Shown piece by piece: positions 1 to 8,352 of a stretch of 32,020 nt of DNA. Made by a program: the position numbers and the translations under genes. The notes under the pieces are model-generated. The model worked only from the letters and a program-made list of their open reading frames with translations, had not been told where the DNA came from and ran no database searches. The DNA is from Oceanimonas baumannii. GTDB taxonomy: Bacteria > Pseudomonadota > Gammaproteobacteria > Enterobacterales > Aeromonadaceae. The stretch is from positions 1-32,020 of the forward strand of contig NZ_NQJF01000020.1 of NCBI RefSeq assembly GCF_002245495.1, read 5' to 3'. Every line of letters starts with the position of its first letter. The stretch's first letter is position 1.

Positions 1-139
1 CCTTCATGGCCAGGTGCAGCATCACGGCGCTGTCTTTACCAATGGAGTAGAGCATGACCGGGTTATCGGCCTCGGCCACCACTTCCCGCATAATGTGAAT
101 ACTTTCGGCTTCCAGCCGTTGCAGGTGGGTAAGGTGCAT
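1..139 (-). CDS. cysD: Sulfate adenylyltransferase subunit 2 (CysD), N-terminal fragment
   Basis: The gene runs off the left edge; only its first 46 codons are present. The protein starts [20 protein letters not shown] and carries the PP-loop motif SIGKDS at residues 32-37, matching the conserved start of CysD. In the family CysD binds ATP and, with the GTPase CysN, adenylates sulfate to APS in the cytoplasm. The ATG at 137-139 is chosen because the N-terminus aligns with known CysD proteins; no clear Shine-Dalgarno sequence precedes it. It is divergent from the SLC13 permease gene with a 72-base gap, and SLC13 permeases are known neighbours of cysDN in related bacteria. Identification is firm despite truncation by the window edge. 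Confidence 0.93.
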   Translation of the reverse strand, partial: MHLTHLQRLEAESIHIMREVVAEADNPVMLYSIGKDSAVMLHLAMK

Positions 140-147
140 AGTGATGA

Positions 148-175
148 TTGCGTCAAAAAATTATGTCGCTACGAT
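148..175 (+). promoter_or_regulatory. Possible sigma70 promoter for the SLC13 permease
   Basis: In the 72-base divergent gap, TTGCGT (148-153) and TACGAT (170-175) are 16 bases apart and face the permease gene. Both boxes are imperfect. The gap also has to drive cysD leftward, and I see no convincing second promoter. No CysB site can be recognised by eye. Confidence 0.25.
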
Positions 176-211
176 ACCACATCACTAGAGCTGAACTGAG
201 CGTAAAGCGTA

Positions 212-1936
212 ATGGAAGCATCCCTGGTACTAGCCTCAATTGTCGTGTTACTGGCGTTACTAATACAAGGCAGGCTTTCGCCGGCGGTGCTGTTTGGCAG
301 CTGGGCCTCCGGTTATCTGGTGCTGGGCGTGGTGACCGAACAGCAATGGTTAAGCAGCTTTACCAACCCGGCGCTGATTACCCTGCTGGTGTTGATGCTG
401 GTGTCGCTGGCGCTGGAGCGATCACCGCTGCTGGAGCGGTTCTCCGGCGCGCTCCTGAAGGGCAATGAAACCCTGGCCAGTTTAAGACTGATGGGGGTGA
501 CTGCCACATTATCCGCTTTTCTTAACAATACCGCCGTGGTAGGCACCTTGCTCGGAGTGATTTCCCGTCAGCGCCATATTGCTCCCTCCCGACTGCTTAT
601 TCCGCTGTCGTTTGCTTCTGTGCTGGGGGGCGTGACCACACTGATTGGCACCTCCACCAATCTGGTGGTGAACTCGTTTGTGGTTAACGCCGGCCTGCCG
701 GCACTGAGTATGTTTGAGTTCGCTGCTGTTGGCGTACCGGTCGCTGTATTCTGCTTACTGGTTATTCTGTTCAGCCGACGCTGGCTGCCCCGGTACCAGC
801 CGCAACAACACAATGCTCAGCAACCTTATTTTCTTGAGGCCAAAGTTCAGCCCGGCGCTGCGCTGATTGGCCGCAGTATCGAACAAAACCGGCTGCGTAA
901 TCTTAACGGGCTCTATTTGCTGGAAATAGTGCGTAATGAGCGGCTGATAAGTCCAGTCGGGCCCGATGAAATTCTGGAAGAAGACGACGTACTGGTGTTT
1001 ACCGGTGAAGTGGAGAAAGTACAGGCGCTGCAAGCGTTTAAGGGGCTGGAGTTGTTTGGCAGCGGGGCTGAGCAGCTGCTGGCCTCCAACCTGGTGGAGG
1101 TGGTGATATCCAACCAGTCTGCTCTGGCTGGCTGCACATTGCAGCAAGTGGACTTTCGTACCATGTTCAACGCCGGTGTGGTGGGCATAAGGCGGGGCAA
1201 TAAGCGCCTTACCGGGCAGCTGGGCACCATTCCGTTAAAAACAGGAGATAGCCTGTTGCTGGCAGTGGGGCACGACTTTACCCAGCACCGCAATATTGAT
1301 CGTAACTTCCACCTTTTGGGTAATTGGCAAAGACCCAAACTCAGCAACCGGCAAAGCATGCTTGCCTTTGCCGGTTTTGCAGCAGTGGTGGCACTGGCGG
1401 CCTTTAATGTGTTGCCGTTATTGAATGGTTTGCTGTTACTGCTGGCAGGACTGTTGCTGAGCCGCATATTAACACTGGGAGAGCTGCGCCGTCGTTTTCC
1501 GTTTGAGCTGGTTATTATTATTGGCTCGGCACTGACTGTGGCCAAAGCGTTGGACAGCTCGGGCGCAGCGCAGCTGGTGGCCGGTGGCATGCGCGAGTTG
1601 TTTGGTGGTTATGGTGTGTTTGGTGCCTTTGTGGGGGTGTACATTATGACCCTGCTGCTTACAGAAACCGTCACTAACAATGCCGCTGCTGCGCTGGCGT
1701 TTCCTGTGGGGCTTTCTACAGCGCAGGCCTTTGGGGCTGATCCCATGCCTTTTATTATGGCCGTGGCCTTTGGTGCCAGTGCCTGCTTTATGGTGCCTTA
1801 TGGCTACCAGACCCACCTGATGGTGTATTCTCCCGGTCACTACCGCATGATTGACTTTATCAAGACTGGTCTGCCGGTCAGTCTGGCCTACTCTGCCGGG
1901 GTGATTGCGCTGGTGCCGGTGGTGTTCCCGTTTTAG
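212..1936 (+). CDS. SLC13-family permease with two RCK_C (TrkA-C) domains, putative sulfate transporter
   Basis: 574 residues. Hydrophobic segments fill about residues 1-190 and 385-574, and a soluble middle (about 205-380) looks like two consecutive RCK_C domains, the second ending with LKTGDSLLLAVG. Transport-domain signatures are visible: LNNTAVVG near residue 108, IGTSTNLVVN near 145 and TVTNNAAAAL in the C-terminal half, as in the DASS/SLC13 fold where paired NxT-type loops bind sodium and anion. This permease-RCK-permease layout is usual for bacterial SLC13 members near cysDNC. Sulfate as substrate is inferred from the divergent cysD. The start at 212 has only a weak ribosome site. The stop codon abuts the 161-bp tandem array. 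Confidence 0.88.
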   Translation: MEASLVLASIVVLLALLIQGRLSPAVLFGSWASGYLVLGVVTEQQWLSSFTNPALITLLVLMLVSLALERSPLLERFSGALLKGNETLASLRLMGVTATLSAFLNNTAVVGTLLGVISRQRHIAPSRLLIPLSFASVLGGVTTLIGTSTNLVVNSFVVNAGLPALSMFEFAAVGVPVAVFCLLVILFSRRWLPRYQPQQHNAQQPYFLEAKVQPGAALIGRSIEQNRLRNLNGLYLLEIVRNERLISPVGPDEILEEDDVLVFTGEVEKVQALQAFKGLELFGSGAEQLLASNLVEVVISNQSALAGCTLQQVDFRTMFNAGVVGIRRGNKRLTGQLGTIPLKTGDSLLLAVGHDFTQHRNIDRNFHLLGNWQRPKLSNRQSMLAFAGFAAVVALAAFNVLPLLNGLLLLLAGLLLSRILTLGELRRRFPFELVIIIGSALTVAKALDSSGAAQLVAGGMRELFGGYGVFGAFVGVYIMTLLLTETVTNNAAAALAFPVGLSTAQAFGADPMPFIMAVAFGASACFMVPYGYQTHLMVYSPGHYRMIDFIKTGLPVSLAYSAGVIALVPVVFPF

Positions 1937-3000
1937 CCTGCTACAACAATACCGGCGAAGGCCGGAGTCCAGGGCAGGTTGCACAATGGTCTGCAGAATG
2001 GATTCCGGCTCGGAGGCCGGAATGACGCGGGCGGTATGAATGTTGGGATTCACTGCGATCATCGCTAATCTACGCTTTTTAGCTTATAGCCCGCTACAAC
2101 AATACCGTCACTCCGGCGAAGGCCGGAGTCCAGGGCGGGTTGCACTGTGGTCTGCAGAATGGATTCCGGCTCGGGGGCCGGAATGACGCAGGCGGTGTGG
2201 ATGTTGGGATTCACTGCGTTCATCGCTAATCTACGCTTTTTAGCTTATAGCCCGAGACAACAATACCGTCACTCCGGCGAAGGCCGGAGTCCAGGGCGGG
2301 TTGCACAATGGTCTGCAGAATGGATTCCGGCTCGGAGGCCGGAATGACGCAGGCGGTGTGCATGTTGGGGTTCGCTGTGTTCATCGCTAATTTACGCTTT
2401 TTAGCTTATAGCCTGCTACAACAATACCGTCACTCCGGCGAAGGCCGGAGTCCAGAGCGGGTTGCACTGTGGTCTGCAGAATGGATTCCGGCTCGGAGGC
2501 CGGAATGACACAGGCGGTATGAATGTTGGGATTCACTGCGTTCATCGCTAATCTACGCTTTTTAGCTTATAGCCCGCTACAACAATACCGTCACTCCGGC
2601 GAAGGCCGGAGTCCAGGGGCAGGTTGCACAGTGGTCTGCAGAATGGATTCCGGCTCGGGGCCGGAATGACGCGGGCGGTGTGGATGTTGGGGTTCGCTGC
2701 GTTCATCGCTAATCTACGCTTTTTAGCTTATAGCCTGCTGCAACAATACCGTCACTCCGGCGAAGGCCGGAGTTCAGGAGCGGGCTGCACCGTGGTCTGC
2801 AGAATGGATTCCGGCTCGGGGGCCGGAATGACGCGGGCGGTATGAATGTTGGGATTCACTGTGTTCACCGCTAATCTACGTTTTTTAGCTTATAGCCCGC
2901 TACAACAATACCGTCACTCCGGCGAAGGCCGGAGTCCAGGGCGGGTTGCACTGTGGTCTGCAGAATGGATTCCGGCTCGGGGGCCGGAATGACACAGGCG
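1937..3000. repeat. Tandem array of a 161-bp unit with paired palindromes, about 6.6 copies
   Basis: Equivalent bases recur at 2097, 2258, 2419, 2580, 2741 and 2903, giving a period of 161 (162 once). The first copy lacks about 8 bases in its first palindrome and the last copy is cut at about 3000. Each unit carries a palindrome around ACTCCGGCGAAGGCCGGAGT, a spacer of about 25 bases, a second palindrome (ATTCCGGC ... GCCGGAAT) in opposite orientation, and an AT-richer linker with CTACGCTTTTTAGCTTATAG. The outer ends of the palindrome pair are complementary (CGTCA ... TGACG), as in BIME/REP-type elements. Copies differ by scattered substitutions. The array sits exactly between the convergent stops of the permease and pgi, leaving 5 bases before the pgi stop, and could act as a bidirectional terminator. 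I see no gene in it; its short ORFs are translations of the repeat. Confidence 0.95.
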
Positions 3001-3005
3001 ATGGC

Positions 3006-4658
3006 TTACTGTTCCCCTTCGGGGGCCTTCCAGTCAACGATCTGCTTTACCAGGTTTTGTGTAGCGGCACTATGCGCGGTGGCATTACTTTTACCTGCAA
3101 GCGTGTCCACCAGCCCGCTGGCCAGCTTTTTACCCAGCTCCACACCCCATTGGTCAAAGCTGTTCACACCCCACAACACACCCTGCACAAAGGTTTTGTG
3201 TTCATACAGGGCAATCAGGCTGCCAAGGGTATGAGGCGTTAACTCTTTGCACAGGATAACCGTGCTGGGGCGGTTGCCGGGCATCACCTTGCTGGGCAGC
3301 AACTCGGAAATGCGTTGCTCGCTCAGGCCTTCTGCTTTCAACCCGGCTTCAACATCTGCGGCTGATTTGCCAAACGCCAGTGCCTCGGCCTGGGCCAGCA
3401 TATTGGCCAGCAGCTTGTGCCGGTGTGCAGGAAAGTCATAAGGCGAATTTACAAAGCCAATAAATTCGGCCGGCACTACGGTGGTGCCCTGGTGCAGCAA
3501 CTGAAAAAATGCATGCTGGCTGTTGGAGCCTACGTCTCCCCACACAATGGGGCCGGTGGCATGGCTGACCGGGGTGCCGTCCAGCATGACAGACTTGCCG
3601 TTCGACTCCATGTTCAGCTGCTGCAAAAACGCCGGAAAGCGATGCATTAACTGGCTGTAAGGGAACACGCCTTCACTGGCATGGCCCAGTATGTTGTGGT
3701 TCCAGATGGTCAACAATGCCAGCAGCACCGGAATATTTTGCTCAAAGGGGGTGGTGCGTAAGTGTTCATCCATGGTGTGGGCACCGGCCAGTAAGGCTTC
3801 AAAGCGCTCAAAGCCTACAGCCAGCGCAATGGGTAGTCCAATGGCCGACCACAGTGAAAAACGACCGCCTACCCAGTCCCAGAAGGTAAACATGTTCTCG
3901 GCCGCAATGCCAAACTCCACCACTTTTTGATGGTTGGTAGACACCGCGACAAAATGCAGCTGAACAAGGCTGTCGTCACCACAGTCATTCAGCAGCCACT
4001 TGCGTGCAGCAATGGCGTTAGACATGGTCTCATCAGTGCCAAAGCTTTTGGATGACACCACAAACAGGGTGGTAGCAGGGTTAAGTGGCTCAAGAGTGGT
4101 GGCTAAATGTGCCGGGTCTATGTTGGACACAAAATGAGTGCGAATACCGGTGGTGCAATAAGGGGTTAGCGCCTCACACACCATGGCCGGACCCAAGTCG
4201 GAGCCACCAATACCAATATTCACCACATCTTGAATCGGCTGGCCGCTATAACCACACCATTTACCGGTGTGTACTTGCTGGCAAAAGTGGCGGATTCTGG
4301 CCAACTCGGCATGAACAGAGGGAATAACATTAACTCCCTTGTGCTCCAGCGTGGCACCGGCCGGCATGCGCAATGCCGTATGCAGTACGGCACGTTGCTC
4401 CGTGGGGTTAAAGTTGTTGTCGGTAAACAGGCCGGCAATGGCTTTGGGCAGATTCATTTGCCGGGCCAGCTCACACAGCTGCTGCAGTACAGAAGTGCAC
4501 ACCTGCTGGCGGGAAATGTCTACCAGCAAATTATCACCCAGATGAAAGGTCAGTTGCTGCACACGCTGGCGGTTACCGGCAAAGTGTTCGGCCAGTGAGG
4601 GCAGATGTTGAGCGCTTTGCTGCAGCGCCTTGAACAAAGGGTGTTGGGATAGGGGCAC
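3006..4658 (-). CDS. pgi: Glucose-6-phosphate isomerase
   Basis: 550 residues, close to the 549 of E. coli Pgi. It interconverts glucose 6-phosphate and fructose 6-phosphate in the cytoplasm. Both family signatures are present: GGRFSLWSAIG near residues 263-273 and GVLWGVNSFDQWGVELGK near 491-508, the latter holding the catalytic lysine. The catalytic Glu and His lie in NMESNGKS and GSNSQHAF. The start is GTG (4656-4658), 16 bases after the rfbB stop, so it is probably the last gene of the rfb operon. Its place here suggests a precursor-supply role (fructose 6-phosphate to glucose 6-phosphate, or the reverse for amino sugars), comparable to gpi in Acinetobacter K loci. Whether it is the only pgi of the genome cannot be judged. 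Confidence 0.97.
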   Translation of the reverse strand: MPLSQHPLFKALQQSAQHLPSLAEHFAGNRQRVQQLTFHLGDNLLVDISRQQVCTSVLQQLCELARQMNLPKAIAGLFTDNNFNPTEQRAVLHTALRMPAGATLEHKGVNVIPSVHAELARIRHFCQQVHTGKWCGYSGQPIQDVVNIGIGGSDLGPAMVCEALTPYCTTGIRTHFVSNIDPAHLATTLEPLNPATTLFVVSSKSFGTDETMSNAIAARKWLLNDCGDDSLVQLHFVAVSTNHQKVVEFGIAAENMFTFWDWVGGRFSLWSAIGLPIALAVGFERFEALLAGAHTMDEHLRTTPFEQNIPVLLALLTIWNHNILGHASEGVFPYSQLMHRFPAFLQQLNMESNGKSVMLDGTPVSHATGPIVWGDVGSNSQHAFFQLLHQGTTVVPAEFIGFVNSPYDFPAHRHKLLANMLAQAEALAFGKSAADVEAGLKAEGLSEQRISELLPSKVMPGNRPSTVILCKELTPHTLGSLIALYEHKTFVQGVLWGVNSFDQWGVELGKKLASGLVDTLAGKSNATAHSAATQNLVKQIVDWKAPEGEQ

Positions 4659-4674
4659 AGTGAGTCCGGTTTTG

Positions 4675-5796
4675 TTAATTGTAATGTGCAGTCAGCCAGT
4701 TCTGATATTCACCGCTTTTCACATTGTTAACCCATTCTTGATTAGCAAGGTACCACTGCACGGTTTTACGGATGCCGCTTTCAAAGGTTTCTTCCGGCGA
4801 CCAGCCCAGCTCCCGCTCAATTTTGGCTGCATCAATGGCATAGCGCACATCGTGGCCGGGTCTGTCCTGCACATAAGTAATCAGCCCTTTAAAGCCCTGT
4901 GCATTGGTTTGTGGATTCCCGCCTTCGCGGGAATGACTGCTGGCGTGATATGCCTGGGAATTTGGGTTCTCCGGCACCAGCTCTTCCAGCAGTTCGCAAA
5001 TAGTATGCACTACTTCAATATTCTGTTTCTCGTTATGACCGCCAATATTATAGGTTTCACCCACTTCCCCCCTGGTGACAACTTCATACAGTGCCCGGGC
5101 GTGATCTTCCACATACAGCCAGTCACGAATTTGATCGCCTTTGCCGTAAATGGGCAGTGGTTTGCCTTCCTGTGCATTCAGAATCACCAGCGGGATCAGC
5201 TTTTCAGGAAAATGGTAAGGCCCGTAGTTGTTGGAGCAGTTGGTGATCAGTGTAGGCAGGCCATAGGTGCGTTGCCAGGCACGCACCAGATGGTCTGAGC
5301 TTGCCTTGCTGGCGGAATAAGGAGAGCTGGGTGCATAAGGCGTGGTTTCGGTAAACAGGTCATCTGTGCCGTGCAAATCGCCATACACTTCATCGGTAGA
5401 AATGTGATGAAAACGAAATGCCGCTTTTGCGCTGCTCTCAAGGCCATTCCAGTAGTGACGGGCCGCTTCCAGCAGGGTGTAAGTGCCTACAATATTGGTA
5501 TTAATAAATTCGGCCGGGCCAGAGATAGAGCGATCCACATGGCTCTCTGCCGCCAGGTGCATCACGGCATCGGGCCGGTGCTCGGAAAATACCGCATCCA
5601 GGCCGGCACGGTCACAAATATCCAGCTTAATAAAGTGATAGCGAGCAGACTCTGCCACACTGGTAAGCGACTCCAGGTTTCCGGCATAGGTGAGCTTGTC
5701 CAGGTTAATCACTTCATCCCGGGTGTTTTCAATGATATGGCGAACCACGGCTGAGCCGATAAAGCCGGCACCGCCGGTAACCAGAATTTTACGCAT
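4675..5796 (-). CDS. rfbB: dTDP-glucose 4,6-dehydratase with an in-frame repeat insertion
   Basis: 373 residues. It converts dTDP-glucose to dTDP-4-keto-6-deoxyglucose, step 2 of dTDP-L-rhamnose synthesis. Seen: the NAD-binding GGAGFIGS at residues 8-15, STDEVYGDL, and the catalytic YSASK near 160. The C-terminal [13 protein letters not shown] and [16 protein letters not shown] match the family. Compared with typical RfbB (about 355 residues) there is an extra stretch of about 20 residues between ELVPENP and [13 protein letters not shown]; its core, SHSREGGNP, is the translation of a dispersed palindromic repeat (4912-4937). The reading frame is kept and all catalytic motifs are intact, so the enzyme may work with a surface loop added. 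It lies between rfbC (15-base gap) and pgi. Confidence 0.96.
   Translation of the reverse strand: MRKILVTGGAGFIGSAVVRHIIENTRDEVINLDKLTYAGNLESLTSVAESARYHFIKLDICDRAGLDAVFSEHRPDAVMHLAAESHVDRSISGPAEFINTNIVGTYTLLEAARHYWNGLESSAKAAFRFHHISTDEVYGDLHGTDDLFTETTPYAPSSPYSASKASSDHLVRAWQRTYGLPTLITNCSNNYGPYHFPEKLIPLVILNAQEGKPLPIYGKGDQIRDWLYVEDHARALYEVVTRGEVGETYNIGGHNEKQNIEVVHTICELLEELVPENPNSQAYHASSHSREGGNPQTNAQGFKGLITYVQDRPGHDVRYAIDAAKIERELGWSPEETFESGIRKTVQWYLANQEWVNNVKSGEYQNWLTAHYN
4912..4937. repeat. REP-like palindrome inside rfbB
   Basis: TGGATTCCCGCCTTCGCGGG followed by AATGAC forms a hairpin (ATTCCCGC / GCGGGAAT, loop CTTC) and belongs to the same broad family as the palindromes at 18375, 25996 and in the 1937-3000 array. 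It is read in frame as HSREGGNP within rfbB. Confidence 0.9.
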
Positions 5797-5811
5797 AACG
5801 TCAGCTTCTTA

Positions 5812-6366
5812 TCATTTTGTAGTGGAAGGCAGTTCTGCATCGGCAAGCAGTGGCGCATTTTGATCTTTGGCCGACAGTAGCGGGGCTTCTTGCAGAGGCC
5901 AGTCTATTGCCAGAGTGGCATCGTCCCAGCGAATGCTCCGCTCGTGCTCCGGAGCATAGTAATCCGTGGTTTTATATAAAAACTCGGCCACATCGGAAAG
6001 CACCACAAACCCGTGGGCAAAGCCCTCCGGCACCCACAGCTGGCGTTTGTTTTCTGCTGAAAGATGCACGCCTACCCAGGTGCCGAAGGTTGATGATTCC
6101 CGGCGCAAGTCCACGGCCACATCAAACACCTCGCCCAGTGAGCAACGCACCAGTTTGCCCTGCTGCTGGGCCACTTGATAATGCAGACCTCGCAGCACGC
6201 CTCTGGCAGAGCGGGAATGGTTGTCTTGCACAAAGTTTACCGAGCGGCCAATGACTTGCTCAAAGTTGCGCTGGTTAAAGCTTTCAAAGAAAAAGCCTCT
6301 GTCGTCGCCAAACACCCTGGGCTCAATAATCACCACCTCAGGAATGGCCGTCTTCACAATATTCAT
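5812..6366 (-). CDS. rfbC: dTDP-4-dehydrorhamnose 3,5-epimerase
   Basis: 184 residues, the usual length. It epimerises C3 and C5 of dTDP-4-keto-6-deoxyglucose, step 3 of dTDP-L-rhamnose synthesis. The N-terminus [20 protein letters not shown] and the active-site region [18 protein letters not shown] (about residues 47-64, holding the catalytic histidine) are characteristic, as is [13 protein letters not shown]. Its ATG (6364-6366) overlaps the rfbA stop as ATGA, so the two are translationally coupled. The C-terminal tail (LPSTTK) is short and unremarkable. Confidence 0.97.
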   Translation of the reverse strand: MNIVKTAIPEVVIIEPRVFGDDRGFFFESFNQRNFEQVIGRSVNFVQDNHSRSARGVLRGLHYQVAQQQGKLVRCSLGEVFDVAVDLRRESSTFGTWVGVHLSAENKRQLWVPEGFAHGFVVLSDVAEFLYKTTDYYAPEHERSIRWDDATLAIDWPLQEAPLLSAKDQNAPLLADAELPSTTK

Positions 6367-7250
6367 GCTTTGTATCCGGGTTTGATCAGTTGCAACAAAT
6401 ACTGGCCATAATCATTTTTGGCCAGCGGAGCTGCCAGCAGGGCAACTTGCCCGGCATCAATAAAGCCTTTGCGATAAGCAATTTCTTCCGGGCAGGCCAC
6501 TTTAAGGCCCTGGCGCTGCTCTATGGTCTGAATAAAACTGCCGGCTTCCATCAGGCTGTTGTGGGTGCCGGTGTCCAGCCAGGCATAGCCGCGCCCCATG
6601 GTGGTAACAGCCAGCTCTCCGCGTTCAAGGTATATGCGGTTAACATCGGTGATTTCCAGCTCGCCCCGGGCAGAGGGCTGCAGATTGCGGGCAATATCAA
6701 TCACCTGGTTATCGTAAAAATACAGGCCGGTCACCGCATAGTTACTTTTGGGATGTTCTGGTTTTTCTTCCAGGCTGAGGGCCTGCCCTTGTTCGTTAAA
6801 CTCCACCACGCCATAGCGCTCGGGGTCATGCACATGATAGGCAAATACGGTGGCCCCGCTGCTCTGGTTGCTGGCCTGAGTCAGCTCCTGTTGCAGGTTG
6901 TGGCCAAAAAAGATGTTATCACCCAGCACCAGAGCACAGTCGTCTTCACCGATAAAATCGGCACCAATCACAAAGGCCTGAGCAAGGCCATCCGGGCTGG
7001 GCTGCACGGCATATTGCAGATTAATGCCCCACTGGCTGCCATCGCCCAGCAGCTGCTCAAAACGGGGGGTATCTTGCGGGGTGCTGATAATAAGAATGTC
7101 TTTTATGCCGGCCAGCATAAGAGTACACAGCGGGTAGTAGATCATCGGCTTGTCGTATACCGGCAACAGCTGCTTGCTTACTGCCATGGTGACCGGATAA
7201 AGCCGGGTACCGGAACCACCGGCCAGAATGATGCCTTTACGGGTGCTCAA
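6363..7250 (-). CDS. rfbA: Glucose-1-phosphate thymidylyltransferase
   Basis: 295 residues, the usual length. It couples dTTP and glucose 1-phosphate to dTDP-glucose, step 1 of dTDP-L-rhamnose synthesis. The nucleotide-binding motif [11 protein letters not shown] lies at residues 11-21; [16 protein letters not shown] and [20 protein letters not shown] are family hallmarks. The start codon is TTG (7248-7250), overlapping the rfbD stop as TTGA, with TGGAG about 9 bases upstream. The rare start and the overlap indicate coupling to rfbD translation. Downstream, its stop overlaps the rfbC start. Confidence 0.97.
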   Translation of the reverse strand: MSTRKGIILAGGSGTRLYPVTMAVSKQLLPVYDKPMIYYPLCTLMLAGIKDILIISTPQDTPRFEQLLGDGSQWGINLQYAVQPSPDGLAQAFVIGADFIGEDDCALVLGDNIFFGHNLQQELTQASNQSSGATVFAYHVHDPERYGVVEFNEQGQALSLEEKPEHPKSNYAVTGLYFYDNQVIDIARNLQPSARGELEITDVNRIYLERGELAVTTMGRGYAWLDTGTHNSLMEAGSFIQTIEQRQGLKVACPEEIAYRKGFIDAGQVALLAAPLAKNDYGQYLLQLIKPGYKA

Positions 7251-8143
7251 TGTGTTTGCTCCAGAATTTCAGTTAGCATGCGGGCCACCCCTTGTTGCCA
7301 GTGGGGCAGTGTAAGGCCAAAACTCTCTTCAAGCTTGCTGCAGTCAAGGCGGGAATTCAGCGGGCGTTTTGCCGGCACTGGCCATTGGGCAGAAGATATG
7401 GCACTGCAGGTTTGCAGGGCAAGTTCAATGCCCCTGCTGCGGGCTTGCTCAAAAACAAAACCGGCATAACCATGCCAGCTGGTTTCACCGCTTGCTGCCA
7501 GATGATAAATACCGGCAAGGGAAGGCTGTTGTAACGCCATGCGCAGGGCATGGGCAGTAACATCGGCAATCAGCTCTGCTCCGGTTGGGGCCCCGACCTG
7601 ATCGCTGATTACATTCAGTTCACTGTGTTCCCGGGCCAGGTGAAGCATGGTTTTAGCAAAGTTATTGCCCCGGGCTGCGTAAACCCAACTGGTGCGAAAA
7701 ATTAAATGTTGCGGACAATGCGCGAGGACAGCCTGCTCACCGGCAAGCTTGGTTGCACCATAGTGATTTAATGGACTGGTTGCGTCTTGTTCTGACCAAG
7801 GGGGGCCATCAGCGCCGTTAAAAACGTAATCGGTAGAATAATGCACCAGCCATGCACCAATTGCCGCTGCCTCTTTGGCCAACACCTCTACGCTGGTGGT
7901 ATTTACCAGTTGTGCCTGCTCTCGCTCAGTTTCGGCCTTGTCTACGGCAGTGTAAGCCGCGGCGTTAACAATGACATCTGGCTTAAGTGCTCTGATGGTG
8001 CCAGCCAGCGCCTCGGGGCAAGATAGATCGCCACACTGCGACTGAGACTCACGGCTCAGCGCCGTTACTGTGCCCAGGGGGGCCAACGCCCGCTGCAGCT
8101 CCCAGCCCACCTGGCCGTTTTTGCCCAACAGCAAAATATGCAT
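7247..8143 (-). CDS. rfbD: dTDP-4-dehydrorhamnose reductase
   Basis: 298 residues from the ATG at 8141-8143, matching the 299 of E. coli RfbD. It reduces dTDP-4-keto-L-rhamnose to dTDP-L-rhamnose with NAD(P)H, the last step. Seen: the Rossmann motif [10 protein letters not shown] at residues 7-16, STDYVFNG, and the catalytic YGATK near 126. A longer reading starting at 8164 (MPPTELC...) is possible, but I prefer the internal ATG because GGAG sits 6 bases before it and the protein then aligns with the family. It is the first gene after the promoter at 8201-8228 and opens the rfbD-A-C-B-pgi run. Confidence 0.96.
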   Translation of the reverse strand: MHILLLGKNGQVGWELQRALAPLGTVTALSRESQSQCGDLSCPEALAGTIRALKPDVIVNAAAYTAVDKAETEREQAQLVNTTSVEVLAKEAAAIGAWLVHYSTDYVFNGADGPPWSEQDATSPLNHYGATKLAGEQAVLAHCPQHLIFRTSWVYAARGNNFAKTMLHLAREHSELNVISDQVGAPTGAELIADVTAHALRMALQQPSLAGIYHLAASGETSWHGYAGFVFEQARSRGIELALQTCSAISSAQWPVPAKRPLNSRLDCSKLEESFGLTLPHWQQGVARMLTEILEQTH

Positions 8144-8164
8144 ACACAACTCCGTGGGTGGCAA

Positions 8165-8186
8165 ACAGGCGGCCTAAGCCGCCTGT
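8165..8186. promoter_or_regulatory. Leader hairpin before rfbD
   Basis: ACAGGCGGC (8165-8173) and GCCGCCTGT (8178-8186) form a perfect 9-bp stem with a 4-base loop. It lies between the predicted rfbD transcription start and the ribosome site, so it would be the first structure of the mRNA. No T run follows on the minus strand, so an mRNA-stabilising or translational role is more likely than simple termination. Confidence 0.6.
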
Positions 8187-8200
8187 AATAAAAGAAAGGG

Positions 8201-8228
8201 ATTATAAAACACAGGGAAGGGATAACAA
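8201..8228 (-). promoter_or_regulatory. Predicted sigma70 promoter of rfbD-A-C-B-pgi
   Basis: Read on the minus strand, TTGTTA (8223-8228) is followed 16 bases later by a perfect TATAAT (8201-8206). Start of transcription would be near 8194, about 50 bases before the rfbD ATG. It is the best promoter-like sequence I noticed in the window and suggests the rhamnose genes can be transcribed apart from the upstream glycan genes. Confidence 0.6.
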
Positions 8229-8352
8229 GGTTAAGCAAACCCCACCCTAACCCTCCCCTTAGCAAGGGGAGGGAACTAAGTGGCTCCTCCCCCTTTTCAA
8301 GAGGCACCATTTCAGCTCCTCCCCCTTTTCAAGGGGGAGGCCGGGAGGGGGG
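8229..8352. repeat. CCTCCCC-type palindromic repeats between a glycosyltransferase gene and rfbD
   Basis: Two strong palindromes: CCCTCCCC ... GGGGAGGG at 8251-8273 and CCTCCCCC ... GGGGGAGG at 8318-8340. A degenerate copy of the second starts 32 bases before it (GCTCCTCCCCCTTTTCAAG at 8283 and again at 8315). The flanks CCCCACCCTAACCCT and GGGAGGGGGGTTAGG are roughly complementary, so the whole block is a larger imperfect inverted repeat. This is a second repeat family, distinct from the CCGGC one. It directly follows the stop of the 8353 gene and may end its transcript. Confidence 0.8.

Noticed and set aside
1937-3000. Possible CRISPR array
   Set aside because: The whole 161-bp unit repeats with no unique spacers, the unit is far longer than a CRISPR repeat, and no cas gene is present.
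2147-3242. Several short plus-strand ORFs with similar peptides (CRMDSGSGAGMT, YRHSGEGRSP)
   Set aside because: They are translations of the tandem repeat and of the antisense end of pgi. The similarity comes from the DNA repeat, not from a gene family.
4675-5796. rfbB as a pseudogene because of the repeat insertion
   Set aside because: The frame is intact across the insert and all catalytic and C-terminal family motifs remain, so it is treated as a probably functional gene.
6390-7469. 359-codon plus-strand ORF opposite rfbA and rfbD
   Set aside because: It is antisense to two clear enzymes with conserved motifs, shows no recognisable domain, and arises from the codon bias of the minus-strand genes. 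The same applies to long plus-strand ORFs at 26358-27068, 27780-28457 and 31049-31981.
8144-8352. RfaH/ops (GGCGGTAG) element before the rhamnose operon
   Set aside because: GGCGGC occurs in the leader hairpin but the ops core sequence is absent here, and I found none in the other gaps.
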